Shown here piece by piece: positions 1-8,076 of a stretch of DNA of 64,000 nt (positions are counted from its first letter, which is position 1; every line of letters begins with the position of its first letter). The stretch comes from an uncultured Spirochaetaceae bacterium. Lineage in GTDB: Bacteria > Spirochaetota > Spirochaetia > Sphaerochaetales > Sphaerochaetaceae. The notes beneath the pieces were generated by a model. That model saw only the letters and a list, made by a program, of their open reading frames with translations, had not been told where the DNA came from and ran no database searches. The stretch spans positions 85,986 to 149,985 of the forward strand of contig CALXYM010000005.1 of NCBI GenBank assembly GCA_944392965.1, in the 5' to 3' direction. The translations under genes and the position numbers were made by a program.

Positions 1-154
1 TCACTTCACTTCCGTTTCGGCTCTCGTGCTTTCCGTCCTACGCTTAATGCTGACCTCACGACCTCGCATCCAAGGACTAGATACCGACTGCTGGCTAGGC
101 TTTATCGGGCAAGGAGTTTCACCTTGCTATGCTATGCACGCCGAACTGGCGCAC
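1..154 (-). mobile_element. Group II intron, 5' part only (runs off left edge)
   Basis: Read on the minus strand from position 154, the sequence opens with GTGCGCC, which matches the GUGYG 5' boundary of group II introns. It then forms a short hairpin (TGCGCC/GGCGTGCA) and continues into AAGGTGAAACTCCTT, a small stem of the sort found early in intron domain I. No open frame on either strand resembles a protein. The rest of the intron, including any reverse transcriptase, would lie left of the window. Identification is from remembered family features, not a covariance search, so it is tentative. Confidence 0.4.
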
Positions 155-300
155 AACTACCCACACTTAAGAAGAGCGGGCTTCCGGCTTCAGCGCCAGC
201 TGCTTGCTCAGGAAAACCTGCTCAAGTCTTACGTTAGCTCCACCGGAGTACATATGCGTCCCACATACGTGCAGAGATTTTCCTGCCCTGCAAGCAGCTA
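155..300 (-). mobile_element. IS200/IS605-like element end with hairpin (remnant)
   Basis: On the minus strand this stretch ends in a 10-bp hairpin with GU pairs (arms 172-181 and 159-168, loop 169-171) flanked by AAGCC and GGGTAGTT. That resembles the right-end hairpin of IS200/IS605/IS1341 elements, where the 3' part of the TnpB guide RNA also lies. A larger imperfect inverted repeat (198-218 against 276-299) encloses the upstream part. No tnpA or tnpB gene is present, so at best this is a non-autonomous remnant. The presumed intron begins directly after the hairpin. Confidence 0.3.
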
Positions 301-399
301 ATTGAAGTATTCCTTACGATTCATCTCCATTCTATAGAGATATGGTGTCTTCTCGATATTTTTTGATAAATGCATAAAAACATGGAATACCTTCCAGCA

Positions 400-1356
400 T
401 CACTCCAAATCGCTGTCAAATTCCATATTCGGATATATCTTTTCCATCCTCTCATCGGGGAAACGTGTATCTAAGAAACCCTCCACGGTGTTGGCAGCCG
501 TCTTACCTTTTCCCCGCTCTGACCACCGGAATACAGCAAAGGCAGAGACCACACAATCAAAGATGAGGAATACGAGAAGGATCCATACAAGCACTTTTCC
601 AATCCTGTTAGGTATCTTGAGAACCCAGACAGAAAATCGAGGATAGACCGATTTAATCCAAAAAACGCCTAAAAAGCCCCAGAATATCGAGTAAAGAAGA
701 CATATGCGGCCATTCAGGTTCAGCGGTATGTTCGAATAATCCCAGCTTGTAGATCCAAAAAGCATTTCCTGAAAAAAAGAACACGCATATTCGACGACAC
801 TTCCTGTGACAAAACCACCGATGAAGGAATAGAACGCCGATCTGTTCCTGTATTTATAAAGGACCGCGGTCAGACAGAAAGCTCCTATTCCATAGACGGG
901 ATTGAACGGACCATAAACAAGACCTGTGCGGCTCTCAAAATAGCCATGACGGACAAAACACCAGAGAAGCTCAATGATGACGCCGGCAAAAGAACCGACA
1001 AAGAATATTATAAAGAGCTTATATCCGTTCAGGCCCCGGGCAAAATGATGGGCTTTCTCCTCCCTGTAATCGATGGTTCCATTGGCAGGAGCCCTCGGAA
1101 TTATGAATCCCTTCTTATTGCTGTTGATGGTGTCCTTCATACGGGACCTAAGCTCATCCGTGGATTCAGAGAGAAAACGCTCCCATTCCTCCGCCTTCTC
1201 TTTTTCCGTCTCCAGCTTCTCAATCGTACTGGCTATCTCCTTATAGAGCTTCTGCTGCTCCTTCTCACTGAGAGTATCAACATTGGCTAGGGAGAAATAG
1301 TAGGCGTCCAGCTTGTCTGCAAGTTTTTTCTGCCGTGTTGAAGGTTCCAGAATCAT
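400..1356 (-). CDS. CmpB-type (putative ABC-transporter type IV) membrane protein
   Basis: This 318-residue protein has a charged, probably coiled-coil N-terminal region (about residues 1-105) followed by a membrane domain. The membrane part carries conserved features of the PF06541 family: YGPFNPVYG near residue 146, an EY pair before a WDYS segment, and LNGRICL followed by WGFLG. Family members are integral membrane proteins of unknown transport role, often called putative ABC transporter permeases. The N-terminal helical extension is longer than in the minimal family form. No ATPase gene is adjacent, so a transporter function is only a family label. It lies alone between the mobile remnant and a divergent oxidoreductase gene. 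Confidence 0.75.
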   Translation of the reverse strand: MILEPSTRQKKLADKLDAYYFSLANVDTLSEKEQQKLYKEIASTIEKLETEKEKAEEWERFLSESTDELRSRMKDTINSNKKGFIIPRAPANGTIDYREEKAHHFARGLNGYKLFIIFFVGSFAGVIIELLWCFVRHGYFESRTGLVYGPFNPVYGIGAFCLTAVLYKYRNRSAFYSFIGGFVTGSVVEYACSFFQEMLFGSTSWDYSNIPLNLNGRICLLYSIFWGFLGVFWIKSVYPRFSVWVLKIPNRIGKVLVWILLVFLIFDCVVSAFAVFRWSERGKGKTAANTVEGFLDTRFPDERMEKIYPNMEFDSDLE

Positions 1357-1450
1357 AAGCCCATATTATCATCGAAACATGCTTTTGCATAGAATCAACA
1401 AAATGGCACAATCTACCATTTCCGCATTATATTTAATTTGAGGTGATAAA

Positions 1451-1852
1451 ATGAAGACAATTAATGACGTCGTTTGTTTTTTGAAGAAAGCAGGGACATA
1501 TTACCTTGCAACCGATGATGAGGGGCAGCCGAGAGTCAGACCGTTTGGAACTGCCCATATATTCGAGGGAAAGCTGTATATACAGACAGGCAAGAAAAAA
1601 GACGTATCAAAGCAGCTGCACAAAAATCCCAGATTCGAGATATGTGCTTTCCTCGACGGGAAATGGCTGCGGTTGTCGGGAGAAGCGGTTGAGGACGATA
1701 GGAGAATTGCGAGAGAAAGCATGCTCAATGCCTATCCGGACCTGAGAAGAATGTATGATGAGGATGATGGGAACACTGAAGTTTTCTATGTCAGAAACGG
1801 AAAGGCGTCATTCTCTTCATTCACAGCCCCAACAGAATCTATCAATCTATAA
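1451..1852 (+). CDS. Pyridoxamine 5'-phosphate oxidase-family protein
   Basis: The 133-residue product has the split-barrel flavin-binding fold pattern of small PPOX-family proteins: a strand with YYLATDDEGQPRVRPFG (residues 17-33), then LYIQTGKKKDVSKQL and a CAFLDGKWLRLSGEA stretch. Such proteins usually bind FMN or F420 or are flavin reductases or nimA-like; the substrate cannot be told from sequence. The start is preceded by a good SD (GAGGTG) with ideal spacing. The gene stands alone, divergent from the CmpB-like gene. Length is typical of the family. Confidence 0.8.
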   Translation: MKTINDVVCFLKKAGTYYLATDDEGQPRVRPFGTAHIFEGKLYIQTGKKKDVSKQLHKNPRFEICAFLDGKWLRLSGEAVEDDRRIARESMLNAYPDLRRMYDEDDGNTEVFYVRNGKASFSSFTAPTESINL

Positions 1853-1859
1853 TAGACCA

Positions 1860-1890
1860 GGCCAGATCTTCTGCAAGACGGGATCTGGCC
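1860..1890 (+). terminator. Hairpin after the PPOX-family gene
   Basis: A perfect 9-bp stem (GGCCAGATC at 1860-1868 pairs with GATCTGGCC at 1882-1890) sits just past the stop codon. It is not followed by a T run, so it may be a transcript-stabilising hairpin rather than a true intrinsic terminator. Confidence 0.4.
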
Positions 1891-2008
1891 AGCAATTTCT
1901 GAAACCTGATCCAAGAGGAATTATTAAAGATCTAAATCAGGTGGAATTCATTAAGCCCTTTCCTTCTTTCGTTATTCATCAAAAACAGAAAAAGAAGAAA
2001 GAGAATAA

Positions 2009-2039
2009 AAAACCTCCTAACTTAAAGTCAGAAGGTTTT
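2009..2039 (-). terminator. Intrinsic terminator of the tRNA-Val transcript
   Basis: On the minus strand a long stem (arms 2025-2039 and 2009-2023, minimal loop) is followed by a T-rich run. It lies three bases downstream of the tRNA 3' end, as expected for a single-tRNA unit. Confidence 0.75.
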
Positions 2040-2042
2040 AAA

Positions 2043-2114
2043 TGGGCGGTACAGGGTTTGAACCTGTGACTTCCACCACGTCAAGGTGGCACTCTCCCGC
2101 TGAGTTAACCGCCC
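2043..2114 (-). tRNA. trnV: tRNA-Val (anticodon GAC)
   Basis: The minus strand folds as a canonical tRNA: acceptor stem GGGCGGT pairs with ACCGCCC, the anticodon stem CCACC/GGTGG holds loop TTGACGT with anticodon GAC, and the T arm has GGTTCAAACC. The CCA tail is not encoded. It reads GUC/GUU valine codons. It is a stand-alone tRNA followed by its own terminator. Confidence 0.95.
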
Positions 2115-2387
2115 AAGCAAAGACAAAGTTAACACCCTTTGAATAATAATGTCAAGATAATCTGAATAAATAATAAAAGTATATTTCATTTCCGGATAGT
2201 TTATAACTTTTAGATATATCTATTCAAATATTATATTCCTAATTCAGAATTATAATTTACTTATAAAATCTTATATTCAAGTATTTCAATGACAACTTTT
2301 ATAACCCATCTGAAACAGAATAGAAACATTAGAGAAAAAATATTGAAGCATATAGCTGTTAGTTTAGCAGCGTTAAGGAGAAAAAAA

Positions 2388-2906
2388 ATGAATAAGAAGT
2401 TTTTAGTATTTGCTGCGGTTCTTTTCATTGCAGCATCCGTTTTCGCCGTATCATTCACAGGAATTTCCAGTGTCGGAGGCAACTACACATTCCGTGATGG
2501 AGAGCACCTTGGAGGCCTCTCTTCCCAGAATTTCGGATATATCAATGACTGTCCCGTTGGTTACTTTGTCGGAGTGAATGCGGACTTCAATCTACAGGAT
2601 GACATGAACTGGGCTTTGAACATGATTGTAGGCCCCTCATACAGTTATATGTTCTCAAATGTTCCAATGAGTGTTGATGTGGCACTTGGACTCTCACTCT
2701 CTGGAGAATGGATTGAAACATCAGAGTTCGGACTCGGTATCGGAGGATATCTTGGTACGACATGGCACATGAACGAGATGGTTGCCTTACTTTTAGGATG
2801 TTCTCTCGGATACGACATGCTTGGCGTATCATTAGATACGGGGGATACCTATTTCTCTGGTGACTTCTTCGTCTCACCCTCACTTGCTATCGGATTCACA
2901 TACTAA
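2388..2906 (+). CDS. Small outer-membrane beta-barrel-like protein
   Basis: The 172-residue product starts with a clear signal peptide (MNKKFLVFAAVLFIAASVFA, cleavage after AxA near residue 20). The rest alternates polar and hydrophobic residues with Gly and aromatic positions, and ends in GFTY; a C-terminal aromatic residue is the usual BAM signal. I infer an 8-strand outer-membrane barrel of unknown function. The chosen ATG has AAGGAG seven bases upstream; the frame stays open 99 bases further back but without an SD. A strong terminator follows, so it is monocistronic. Confidence 0.7.
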   Translation: MNKKFLVFAAVLFIAASVFAVSFTGISSVGGNYTFRDGEHLGGLSSQNFGYINDCPVGYFVGVNADFNLQDDMNWALNMIVGPSYSYMFSNVPMSVDVALGLSLSGEWIETSEFGLGIGGYLGTTWHMNEMVALLLGCSLGYDMLGVSLDTGDTYFSGDFFVSPSLAIGFTY

Positions 2907-2945
2907 AAAAACTATCAGAATAACGACTACCAGATAAAAATGGAG

Positions 2946-2983
2946 AACTCCCCTTCCTCTGGGCTACAGAGAAAGGGGAGTTT
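2946..2983. terminator. Strong bidirectional terminator hairpin
   Basis: AACTCCCCTT (2946-2955) pairs with AAGGGGAGTT (2973-2982), with an inner CTCTG/CAGAG stem. T runs occur on both sides, so it can end the barrel gene on the plus strand and the MATE operon on the minus strand. Confidence 0.85.
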
Positions 2984-3015
2984 CCATGTGAAAGCAAATG
3001 CCAAACAAAGGTGTT

Positions 3016-4374
3016 TTATTCTATTGATGAGGGTTCATCGGCTTTGAATATCTCCCTTCTTTCCCTGAGGAATATGAATATGGCAAGAACCGCTGCAAGA
3101 ACGTTTGTCCCTGCAAAGTTGAACCAGATTCCATCAAGTCCGAAATCCTCGAGAGCAAACAGAAGCGCTATTGGAAATACGAATGCAGTGGCGACACTTA
3201 TAACTGCAGCATATAAAGGCTTCTCAATCGCTAACATGAAACTCTGGACGACGAAGGCTATCCACCTGAATATATACGCATAAGAGAAAATGATCATCGC
3301 GTGTACAGTATCATCCAGCAAAGTCGTAAGACTCGTATCCAAGAAGAGAGAAGCGATCTCCCTTGGAATGGCCCTCAGTAGGATGAAGGAAAGGGCAGAG
3401 ATGACGATTCCCGCCAGTACGCAGTATTTCTCAATCGCCCTTACCCTACTCCTTTTTCCTGCTCCCCAGTTATAACCAAGCGAGGGCTGCAGGGAATCGC
3501 AGGTTCCATAGAGAATTGGCTGGATGATTCCATCCGCATACATCAGCACTCCATATATGGATACAGCGTTCTCTCCTCCAGAGCGCACGAGCATCATGTT
3601 CATCACGATGGATGTGATACGTCCTGCTATATTATTGAGAAAGTTCGGAATACCGGATGCAAGGATCCTCTTAATCACCTTCTTCTCGAACCTCGGCCTC
3701 GTGAATTTCAAGCTCCTCTTTCCCATGGCGAACGGGACGATTGCAATGATGGCAGAGATGAGCATGCTCAAACAGGTAGCGAGGGCGGCAGACCATATCC
3801 CCCATTTGAATACGAATATAAAGAGTATCTCAAGTATGGCAGCTCCAACACTCATTATTATATTTAGAATCATGCTCGTATTCATCTTTCCAGATATTTT
3901 GAGATAGTTATCCATAGCAAAGACTATCGTGGTGACAGGAGAGAAGATGGCATATGTCCTCAGATATGTTACTGCTAGATCTCTGAACTCACCATCGGCT
4001 CCCATCATACCCATCAGAGCAGGGGCTGCCATGAACATCAGTGCACCGAGGACCATTGAGGAGATGACTATCATGAGAATGGAGGAGGAGAATATCTCAT
4101 TCGCCTCCTTCTCCTTTCCCTGACCGAGGTTTATCGAAATCGGGACAGAAGAGCCGACACCGATGAGGTCTGCGACGGAGAAATTGATGATTACAAACGG
4201 CATCGCAAGATTTATCGCGGCAAACGCAGTCGATCCAAGCCCCTGTCCGACGAGTACCCCGTCCAGTGTCTGATAGAGGCTTGATGCGAGCATGCTTATC
4301 GCACCCGGAATCGCCGCAAGAAAGAACAGCTTGATAGGTTTCGTCTGGGAAAACAGTCTCTCTGAATTCGTCAT
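3016..4374 (-). CDS. MATE-family multidrug/cation efflux transporter
   Basis: A 452-residue, twelve-helix integral membrane protein with the duplicated MATE architecture. The N-terminal half opens with AIPGAISMLASSLYQTLDGVLVGQGLGSTAFAA-like family sequence (residues 18-51), and the second half repeats the pattern after about residue 230. MATE proteins expel drugs or metabolites using Na+ or H+ gradients. The gene overlaps the upstream kinase-like gene by 4 bp, so the two are translationally coupled. The operon promoter has a MerR-type operator, which suggests inducible efflux. The substrate is unknown. It ends at a bidirectional terminator. Confidence 0.9.
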   Translation of the reverse strand: MTNSERLFSQTKPIKLFFLAAIPGAISMLASSLYQTLDGVLVGQGLGSTAFAAINLAMPFVIINFSVADLIGVGSSVPISINLGQGKEKEANEIFSSSILMIVISSMVLGALMFMAAPALMGMMGADGEFRDLAVTYLRTYAIFSPVTTIVFAMDNYLKISGKMNTSMILNIIMSVGAAILEILFIFVFKWGIWSAALATCLSMLISAIIAIVPFAMGKRSLKFTRPRFEKKVIKRILASGIPNFLNNIAGRITSIVMNMMLVRSGGENAVSIYGVLMYADGIIQPILYGTCDSLQPSLGYNWGAGKRSRVRAIEKYCVLAGIVISALSFILLRAIPREIASLFLDTSLTTLLDDTVHAMIIFSYAYIFRWIAFVVQSFMLAIEKPLYAAVISVATAFVFPIALLFALEDFGLDGIWFNFAGTNVLAAVLAIFIFLRERREIFKADEPSSIE

Positions 4375-4988
4375 ACTTTTCCTCCGAAATAAGTCCTGAT
4401 ATAATCTGAAAGCGGTTTTATGATCGATTTTATCTCGATACCGGTCGTATTTATGCAGAGATTATAATTCGCCTTATCTCCCCATGCGCTATCCGTCAGG
4501 GCCGCACGGTGCCCTGCCCTGGCCCGGTCTATCTCCTTCATCCTCTTCTCACGATCGGAAGCACTAAGAGACTCCTCCGCTCTTGCACGTTTGATGCACC
4601 TCTCAATTTTCGCACTTTTGGAAGCATATACGAAGATTGAGAACGGATTCCTGTTTTTCAGTATGACATCTGCAGAACGACCGATTATCACACAGCTACC
4701 GGAAGATGCGAAATTCTCGATTATCCTGCATTCCGCGGAGGCTATCTCCAGCTTCTGCAGCGACGCATAATTAATCGGAGAGGTTATTCGATGTTCAATC
4801 GTACTTATGTAAAATGGAGAAATGCTCTTTTCTGACATATGGCTGACGAAATTCTCATCAAACCCTTTCTCTCTTGCTATGTATTTTATGATCTCATTGT
4901 CATAACATGGGATTGCAAAAGCATCCGAAAGCCTTTTTCCGAGCTCTCTTCCTCCGCTTCCGAACTCCCTACTGATTGTGATTATCAT
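4371..4988 (-). CDS. Cytidylate kinase-like family protein
   Basis: A 205-residue protein whose N-terminus MIITISREFGSGGRELGKR has the P-loop-like SREFGSGGRE motif (residues 6-15) of the CMK2 / cytidylate kinase-like family. These resemble nucleoside monophosphate kinases, but their substrates are mostly unknown and they are distinct from housekeeping Cmk. An R-x-D-x-I-L-style segment (IIGRSADVILKN) and a charged LID-like region (about residues 125-160) are visible. It is the first gene of the operon with the MATE transporter and has a good SD (GAGGAGA). Co-transcription with an exporter suggests modification of, or response to, an exported compound; that is inference. Confidence 0.8.
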   Translation of the reverse strand: MIITISREFGSGGRELGKRLSDAFAIPCYDNEIIKYIAREKGFDENFVSHMSEKSISPFYISTIEHRITSPINYASLQKLEIASAECRIIENFASSGSCVIIGRSADVILKNRNPFSIFVYASKSAKIERCIKRARAEESLSASDREKRMKEIDRARAGHRAALTDSAWGDKANYNLCINTTGIEIKSIIKPLSDYIRTYFGGKV

Positions 4989-5032
4989 GATTATCTCCTC
5001 TTTCAGGCAGAAAAGCCCGATGACAAAGAGAT

Positions 5033-5063
5033 ACTATAGAATGTATAGTTTCTATACAGTCAA
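5033..5063 (-). promoter_or_regulatory. MerR-type promoter/operator of the kinase-MATE operon
   Basis: On the minus strand the -35 box TTGACT (5058-5063) and -10 box TATAGT (5033-5038) are separated by 19 bp (5039-5057), the over-long spacer of MerR-regulated promoters. Filling the spacer is the perfect palindrome TGTATAG-TTT-CTATACA (5042-5058). The divergent gene encodes a MerR-family regulator, the natural ligand-dependent activator of this promoter. Confidence 0.9.
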
Positions 5064-5086
5064 GAGGATAAGAGGAAGAAAAAAAA

Positions 5087-5893
5087 ATGAAAAATAAGAA
5101 AGACTCAGGATACCTTTCAATCAGTGATTTCTCAAAGATATCTGGGCTTAGCAGGAAAGCTCTGATATTCTATGATAATTCGGGACTCTTCTCTCCTGTG
5201 ATTACGAAAGAAAACGGATACAGGTACTATTCTCATGAACAGATATACACGATATCCGTCATATCCCTTCTTAGGGAATTAGGGATGTCACATAAGGAAA
5301 TAAAAAGCTATATGACGAGCATCTCTCCGGAGAAGTCGGAAAGGCTTCTGGAAGAACAGGAGGAGATAATCGGGGAAAAAATGAAGGAGCTTGAAGAGAT
5401 AAAACACATGATAAAAGAGAGGAGGAAAAGTCTTGCAGAGGGGATGAATGCCAACTCAGAAGTTGAAATTATCAGCATAAAGGAAATCCCCATCTTCATA
5501 AGCGATGATATCAAGAAAAGGAAGGATGACATCTCAGACTCTGATTGGACAGGATTCTATATAAAGCAAGTTGGGAAGGCAAACGCATTTGGCTATCCAG
5601 AAGGATACGCAGTCTGTACGGATGATGGGACTACGGTAATAAACATCATATCCTATGTCGGAGCGAAAAAAAACGCGAATGCAGTAATAAGAGAAGGAGA
5701 ATACCTTACTGTCACAGGACAAGGGAATCTCGAGGACTCTTCAGCCCTGTACAAGAAACTGAGAACATATGCGAAAAAGAATGGCCTACACCTTCTCTCC
5801 CCTTCTTATGAGAAGCTGCTCATAGATACGGGAAGCACAAAAGAAATAGAAAAACAGGTGGTAAGAATACTCTCTCCCTTCTGCCGAGAATGA
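5087..5893 (+). CDS. MerR-family transcriptional regulator (BmrR/BltR-like)
   Basis: The 268-residue protein has an N-terminal MerR DNA-binding domain (about residues 8-80: ISDFSKISGLSRKALIFYD, then GYRYYSHEQI), a coiled-coil dimerisation helix (about 85-120) and a C-terminal effector domain of about 140 residues resembling GyrI-like ligand-binding folds. Such regulators bend overlong promoters on binding drugs. It is divergent from the kinase-MATE operon across a matching 19-bp-spacer promoter, so that operon is its likely target. SD AAGAGGA precedes the start. Confidence 0.88.
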   Translation: MKNKKDSGYLSISDFSKISGLSRKALIFYDNSGLFSPVITKENGYRYYSHEQIYTISVISLLRELGMSHKEIKSYMTSISPEKSERLLEEQEEIIGEKMKELEEIKHMIKERRKSLAEGMNANSEVEIISIKEIPIFISDDIKKRKDDISDSDWTGFYIKQVGKANAFGYPEGYAVCTDDGTTVINIISYVGAKKNANAVIREGEYLTVTGQGNLEDSSALYKKLRTYAKKNGLHLLSPSYEKLLIDTGSTKEIEKQVVRILSPFCRE

Positions 5894-5907
5894 GAACACC
5901 ATCGTTA

Positions 5908-5936
5908 TCAAAAAAGAGGAGAGCTCCTGGCTCTCC
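5908..5936 (-). terminator. Terminator of the glycerate kinase gene
   Basis: Minus-strand stem GGAGAGC/GCTCTCC (5930-5936 with 5918-5924) followed by TCTTTTTT. It lies 9 bases past the glycerate kinase stop codon. Confidence 0.8.
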
Positions 5937-5944
5937 CCTTCCAT

Positions 5945-7081
5945 CTATCCCAAGATCGCCTTCTGATAGCGCAGAAGATTATCAATGGTGAGCCTAAGAT
6001 CATCCTTTGCCCTTGTCCTGGCTTCCTTATAAGGGACTGCGACCCTATTTATGGAGAATATTCCTGTAACACCTTCCTCATACGCACCATCGACTCCGTC
6101 TCCGATATCTCCTACAATCGCAATCACTTTCACGCCCTTACTCTTCGCTTTTCTGGCAACACCGATCACGACCTTTCCTCTCAGGCTCTGACCATCTATC
6201 TTCCCCTCTCCCGTATATACGAAATCAGCACCATCTAGAAGCTGCTCGAAATGAACGGTATCAAGAACGGTCTCTATACCCATCTGGAGTCTGGAGTTAA
6301 AAAATGCCACCATGCCTCCTCCCATTCCACCGGCTGCACCGGAACCGGGAATCGACTGGACATCCACACCAAAATCCTTCTTCATGACCTGGGCAAGTAC
6401 CCTCATCTTACCATCCAGCATCTTCACCATCTCTGGATCCGCACCTTTTTGTGGGCCATAGATCGCAGGAGCTCCCTCGGGACCATAGAACGGGTTATCG
6501 ATATCACACATCGTAACTATCTCAATTCCTTTCAGTTCATCAGCGATGGTTGATGTATCTATTCTCACAACCTCATCAAGGCTTTCACCCAGAGGCATGA
6601 ATTTCTCCCCTTTCGCATTGTAAAAGCTCACTCCACAGGCTGTAGCAAGTCCGCACGCAGCATCATTCGTCGCAGAGCCTCCAAGACCGAGGATGATCTT
6701 GCATACCCCCTTTCTTGCCGCATCAAGCATGAGCTCTCCAACCCCATACGTCGTGGTCTTGGAGGGGTCCTTCCTCTCTCCGACCATCGGCAGCGCTGCT
6801 GCAGCAGCCATCTCGATCACCGCTATGTTTCCCGGGATTATCCCGTAGTATCCTCTCACCTTCTCCCCAAAGTATGGTCCGTTGACCTCCGTATATATCT
6901 TCTCTCCTCCTACGGCTTCAAGAAACGCGTCTACACTGCCCTCTCCGCCATCCGCGACAGGGATACTCACCACCTCGCACTCTGGATAGTGTCTGAGAAC
7001 CTCACCTTTCATGATCTGGCAGATCTCAGTAGAAGACATCGTGCCTTTGAATGAATCAGGAATAAGAATTACTTTCCTCAT
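5945..7081 (-). CDS. Glycerate kinase (GarK/GlxK family)
   Basis: A 378-residue member of the PF02595 glycerate kinase family. It starts MRKVILIPDSFKGTMSS, the family N-terminus, and has the GLGGSATNDAACG loop (about residues 125-137) and a late GAAGGMGGG stretch typical of the fold. It phosphorylates D-glycerate with ATP, usually to 2-phosphoglycerate, feeding glycolysis. The start is set by GGAGG six bases upstream of the ATG at 7081; an ATG at 7087 is too close to the SD. It lies just after the reductase gene on the same strand, though a terminator separates them, so it may also have its own promoter. Confidence 0.9.
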   Translation of the reverse strand: MRKVILIPDSFKGTMSSTEICQIMKGEVLRHYPECEVVSIPVADGGEGSVDAFLEAVGGEKIYTEVNGPYFGEKVRGYYGIIPGNIAVIEMAAAAALPMVGERKDPSKTTTYGVGELMLDAARKGVCKIILGLGGSATNDAACGLATACGVSFYNAKGEKFMPLGESLDEVVRIDTSTIADELKGIEIVTMCDIDNPFYGPEGAPAIYGPQKGADPEMVKMLDGKMRVLAQVMKKDFGVDVQSIPGSGAAGGMGGGMVAFFNSRLQMGIETVLDTVHFEQLLDGADFVYTGEGKIDGQSLRGKVVIGVARKAKSKGVKVIAIVGDIGDGVDGAYEEGVTGIFSINRVAVPYKEARTRAKDDLRLTIDNLLRYQKAILG

Positions 7082-7095
7082 CGTCATCCTCCTTT

Positions 7096-7113
7096 GTACA
7101 ATAATAAATGTAC
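7096..7113. promoter_or_regulatory. Inverted repeat upstream of glycerate kinase
   Basis: GTACA (7096-7100) and TGTAC (7109-7113) flank an 8-bp A/T centre just upstream of the glycerate kinase SD. Position suits a repressor site, but the regulator is unknown. Confidence 0.3.
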
Positions 7114-7140
7114 GGCAGTGTTTTTTAAACATTTTTCTGC

Positions 7141-7169
7141 AAAAAAACAGGGAGAAAACCTTCTCCCTG
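7141..7169 (-). terminator. Terminator after the reductase gene
   Basis: Minus-strand stem CAGGGAGAA/TTCTCCCTG (7161-7169 with 7148-7156) followed by seven Ts. It lies between the reductase gene and the glycerate kinase gene, which suggests an attenuated or split operon. Confidence 0.85.
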
Positions 7170-7191
7170 ATATCAAAACCATATATTCCGA

Positions 7192-8076
7192 TTATTTTAC
7201 TATTGTTGTATCGCTGAGCTTCTCATAATAGCGTGCGAGCGCACTGTGATCATCTTTCTCAAATCCGTACGCCTTAAGAGACTGGAACATCTCCATCACC
7301 TCTCCTGTAAGGGGAACTGGTGCATTGACGGCATGAGCGGCGTTGAGTGCATTCATAAGATCCTTTATATGCAATTCAATACGGAATCCAGGCTTGTAGT
7401 TCCCCTCAATCATCATCGGAGCTTTCGCATCCATCACGGTAGAACCGGCAAGACCTCCACGAATCGCCTGATACACAAGATTGGGATCTGCACCCATTTT
7501 CACACTGAATGTAAGAGCTTCCGCAAGAGAGGCGATGTTGCATGCGACAATGATCTGATTAGCAAGCTTTGCTATGTTTCCTGCCCCCAAGGAACCGACA
7601 TAGGTTACAGAACTCGCCATGGCCTTGAGCACGGGAAGGAACTCATCGAAATCGGCCTTATCACCACCAACCATAACGGAAAGAGTCCCATCAATGGCCT
7701 TTGGCTCACCTCCCGAAACCGGAGCATCAAGCATCCTGCACCCTTTTTTCGCCAGCTCCTCTCCGATCTTCCTGCTCTCCACGGGATCGATTGAAGACAT
7801 GTCGATCAACATGAGCCCTTCCTTTGCTGTCTCTAAGACACCCCCTTCCGAGAGGACTGCAGCCCTGACCTGAGGACTGTTCTGTACCATCGTGATGATT
7901 GCATCACACTCTTTTGCCATCGCTGCCCCGTTCTCAACACTCCTAGCACCAAGGGATACTAAATCATCTACGACATCCTTATGATGATCGCAGACGGTCA
8001 GCTCATATCCAGCTTTGATAAGATTCTTCGCCATCGGGCGCCCCATTATTCCTAGTCCTATAAAACCGATCCTCAT
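7192..8076 (-). CDS. NAD(P)-dependent 2-hydroxy-3-oxopropionate (tartronate semialdehyde) reductase-type enzyme
   Basis: A 294-residue beta-hydroxyacid dehydrogenase. The N-terminal Rossmann motif GFIGLGIMGRPMAKNL (residues 4-19) binds NAD(P); DAPVSGGEPKA (about 118-128) is the substrate-site signature, and GNIAKLANQ (about 163-171) contains the catalytic lysine. It would reduce tartronate semialdehyde to D-glycerate, matching the glycerate kinase encoded next door. It begins one base after the stop of the upstream lyase gene. Related 3-hydroxyisobutyrate or succinic-semialdehyde reductases look similar, so the substrate rests on context. Confidence 0.85.
   Translation of the reverse strand: MRIGFIGLGIMGRPMAKNLIKAGYELTVCDHHKDVVDDLVSLGARSVENGAAMAKECDAIITMVQNSPQVRAAVLSEGGVLETAKEGLMLIDMSSIDPVESRKIGEELAKKGCRMLDAPVSGGEPKAIDGTLSVMVGGDKADFDEFLPVLKAMASSVTYVGSLGAGNIAKLANQIIVACNIASLAEALTFSVKMGADPNLVYQAIRGGLAGSTVMDAKAPMMIEGNYKPGFRIELHIKDLMNALNAAHAVNAPVPLTGEVMEMFQSLKAYGFEKDDHSALARYYEKLSDTTIVK

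Noticed and set aside
26..301. 91-codon open frame on the plus strand at the left edge
   Set aside because: It lies opposite the hairpin and intron-like sequence, has an unnatural composition and no SD; treated as a chance frame over structured RNA.
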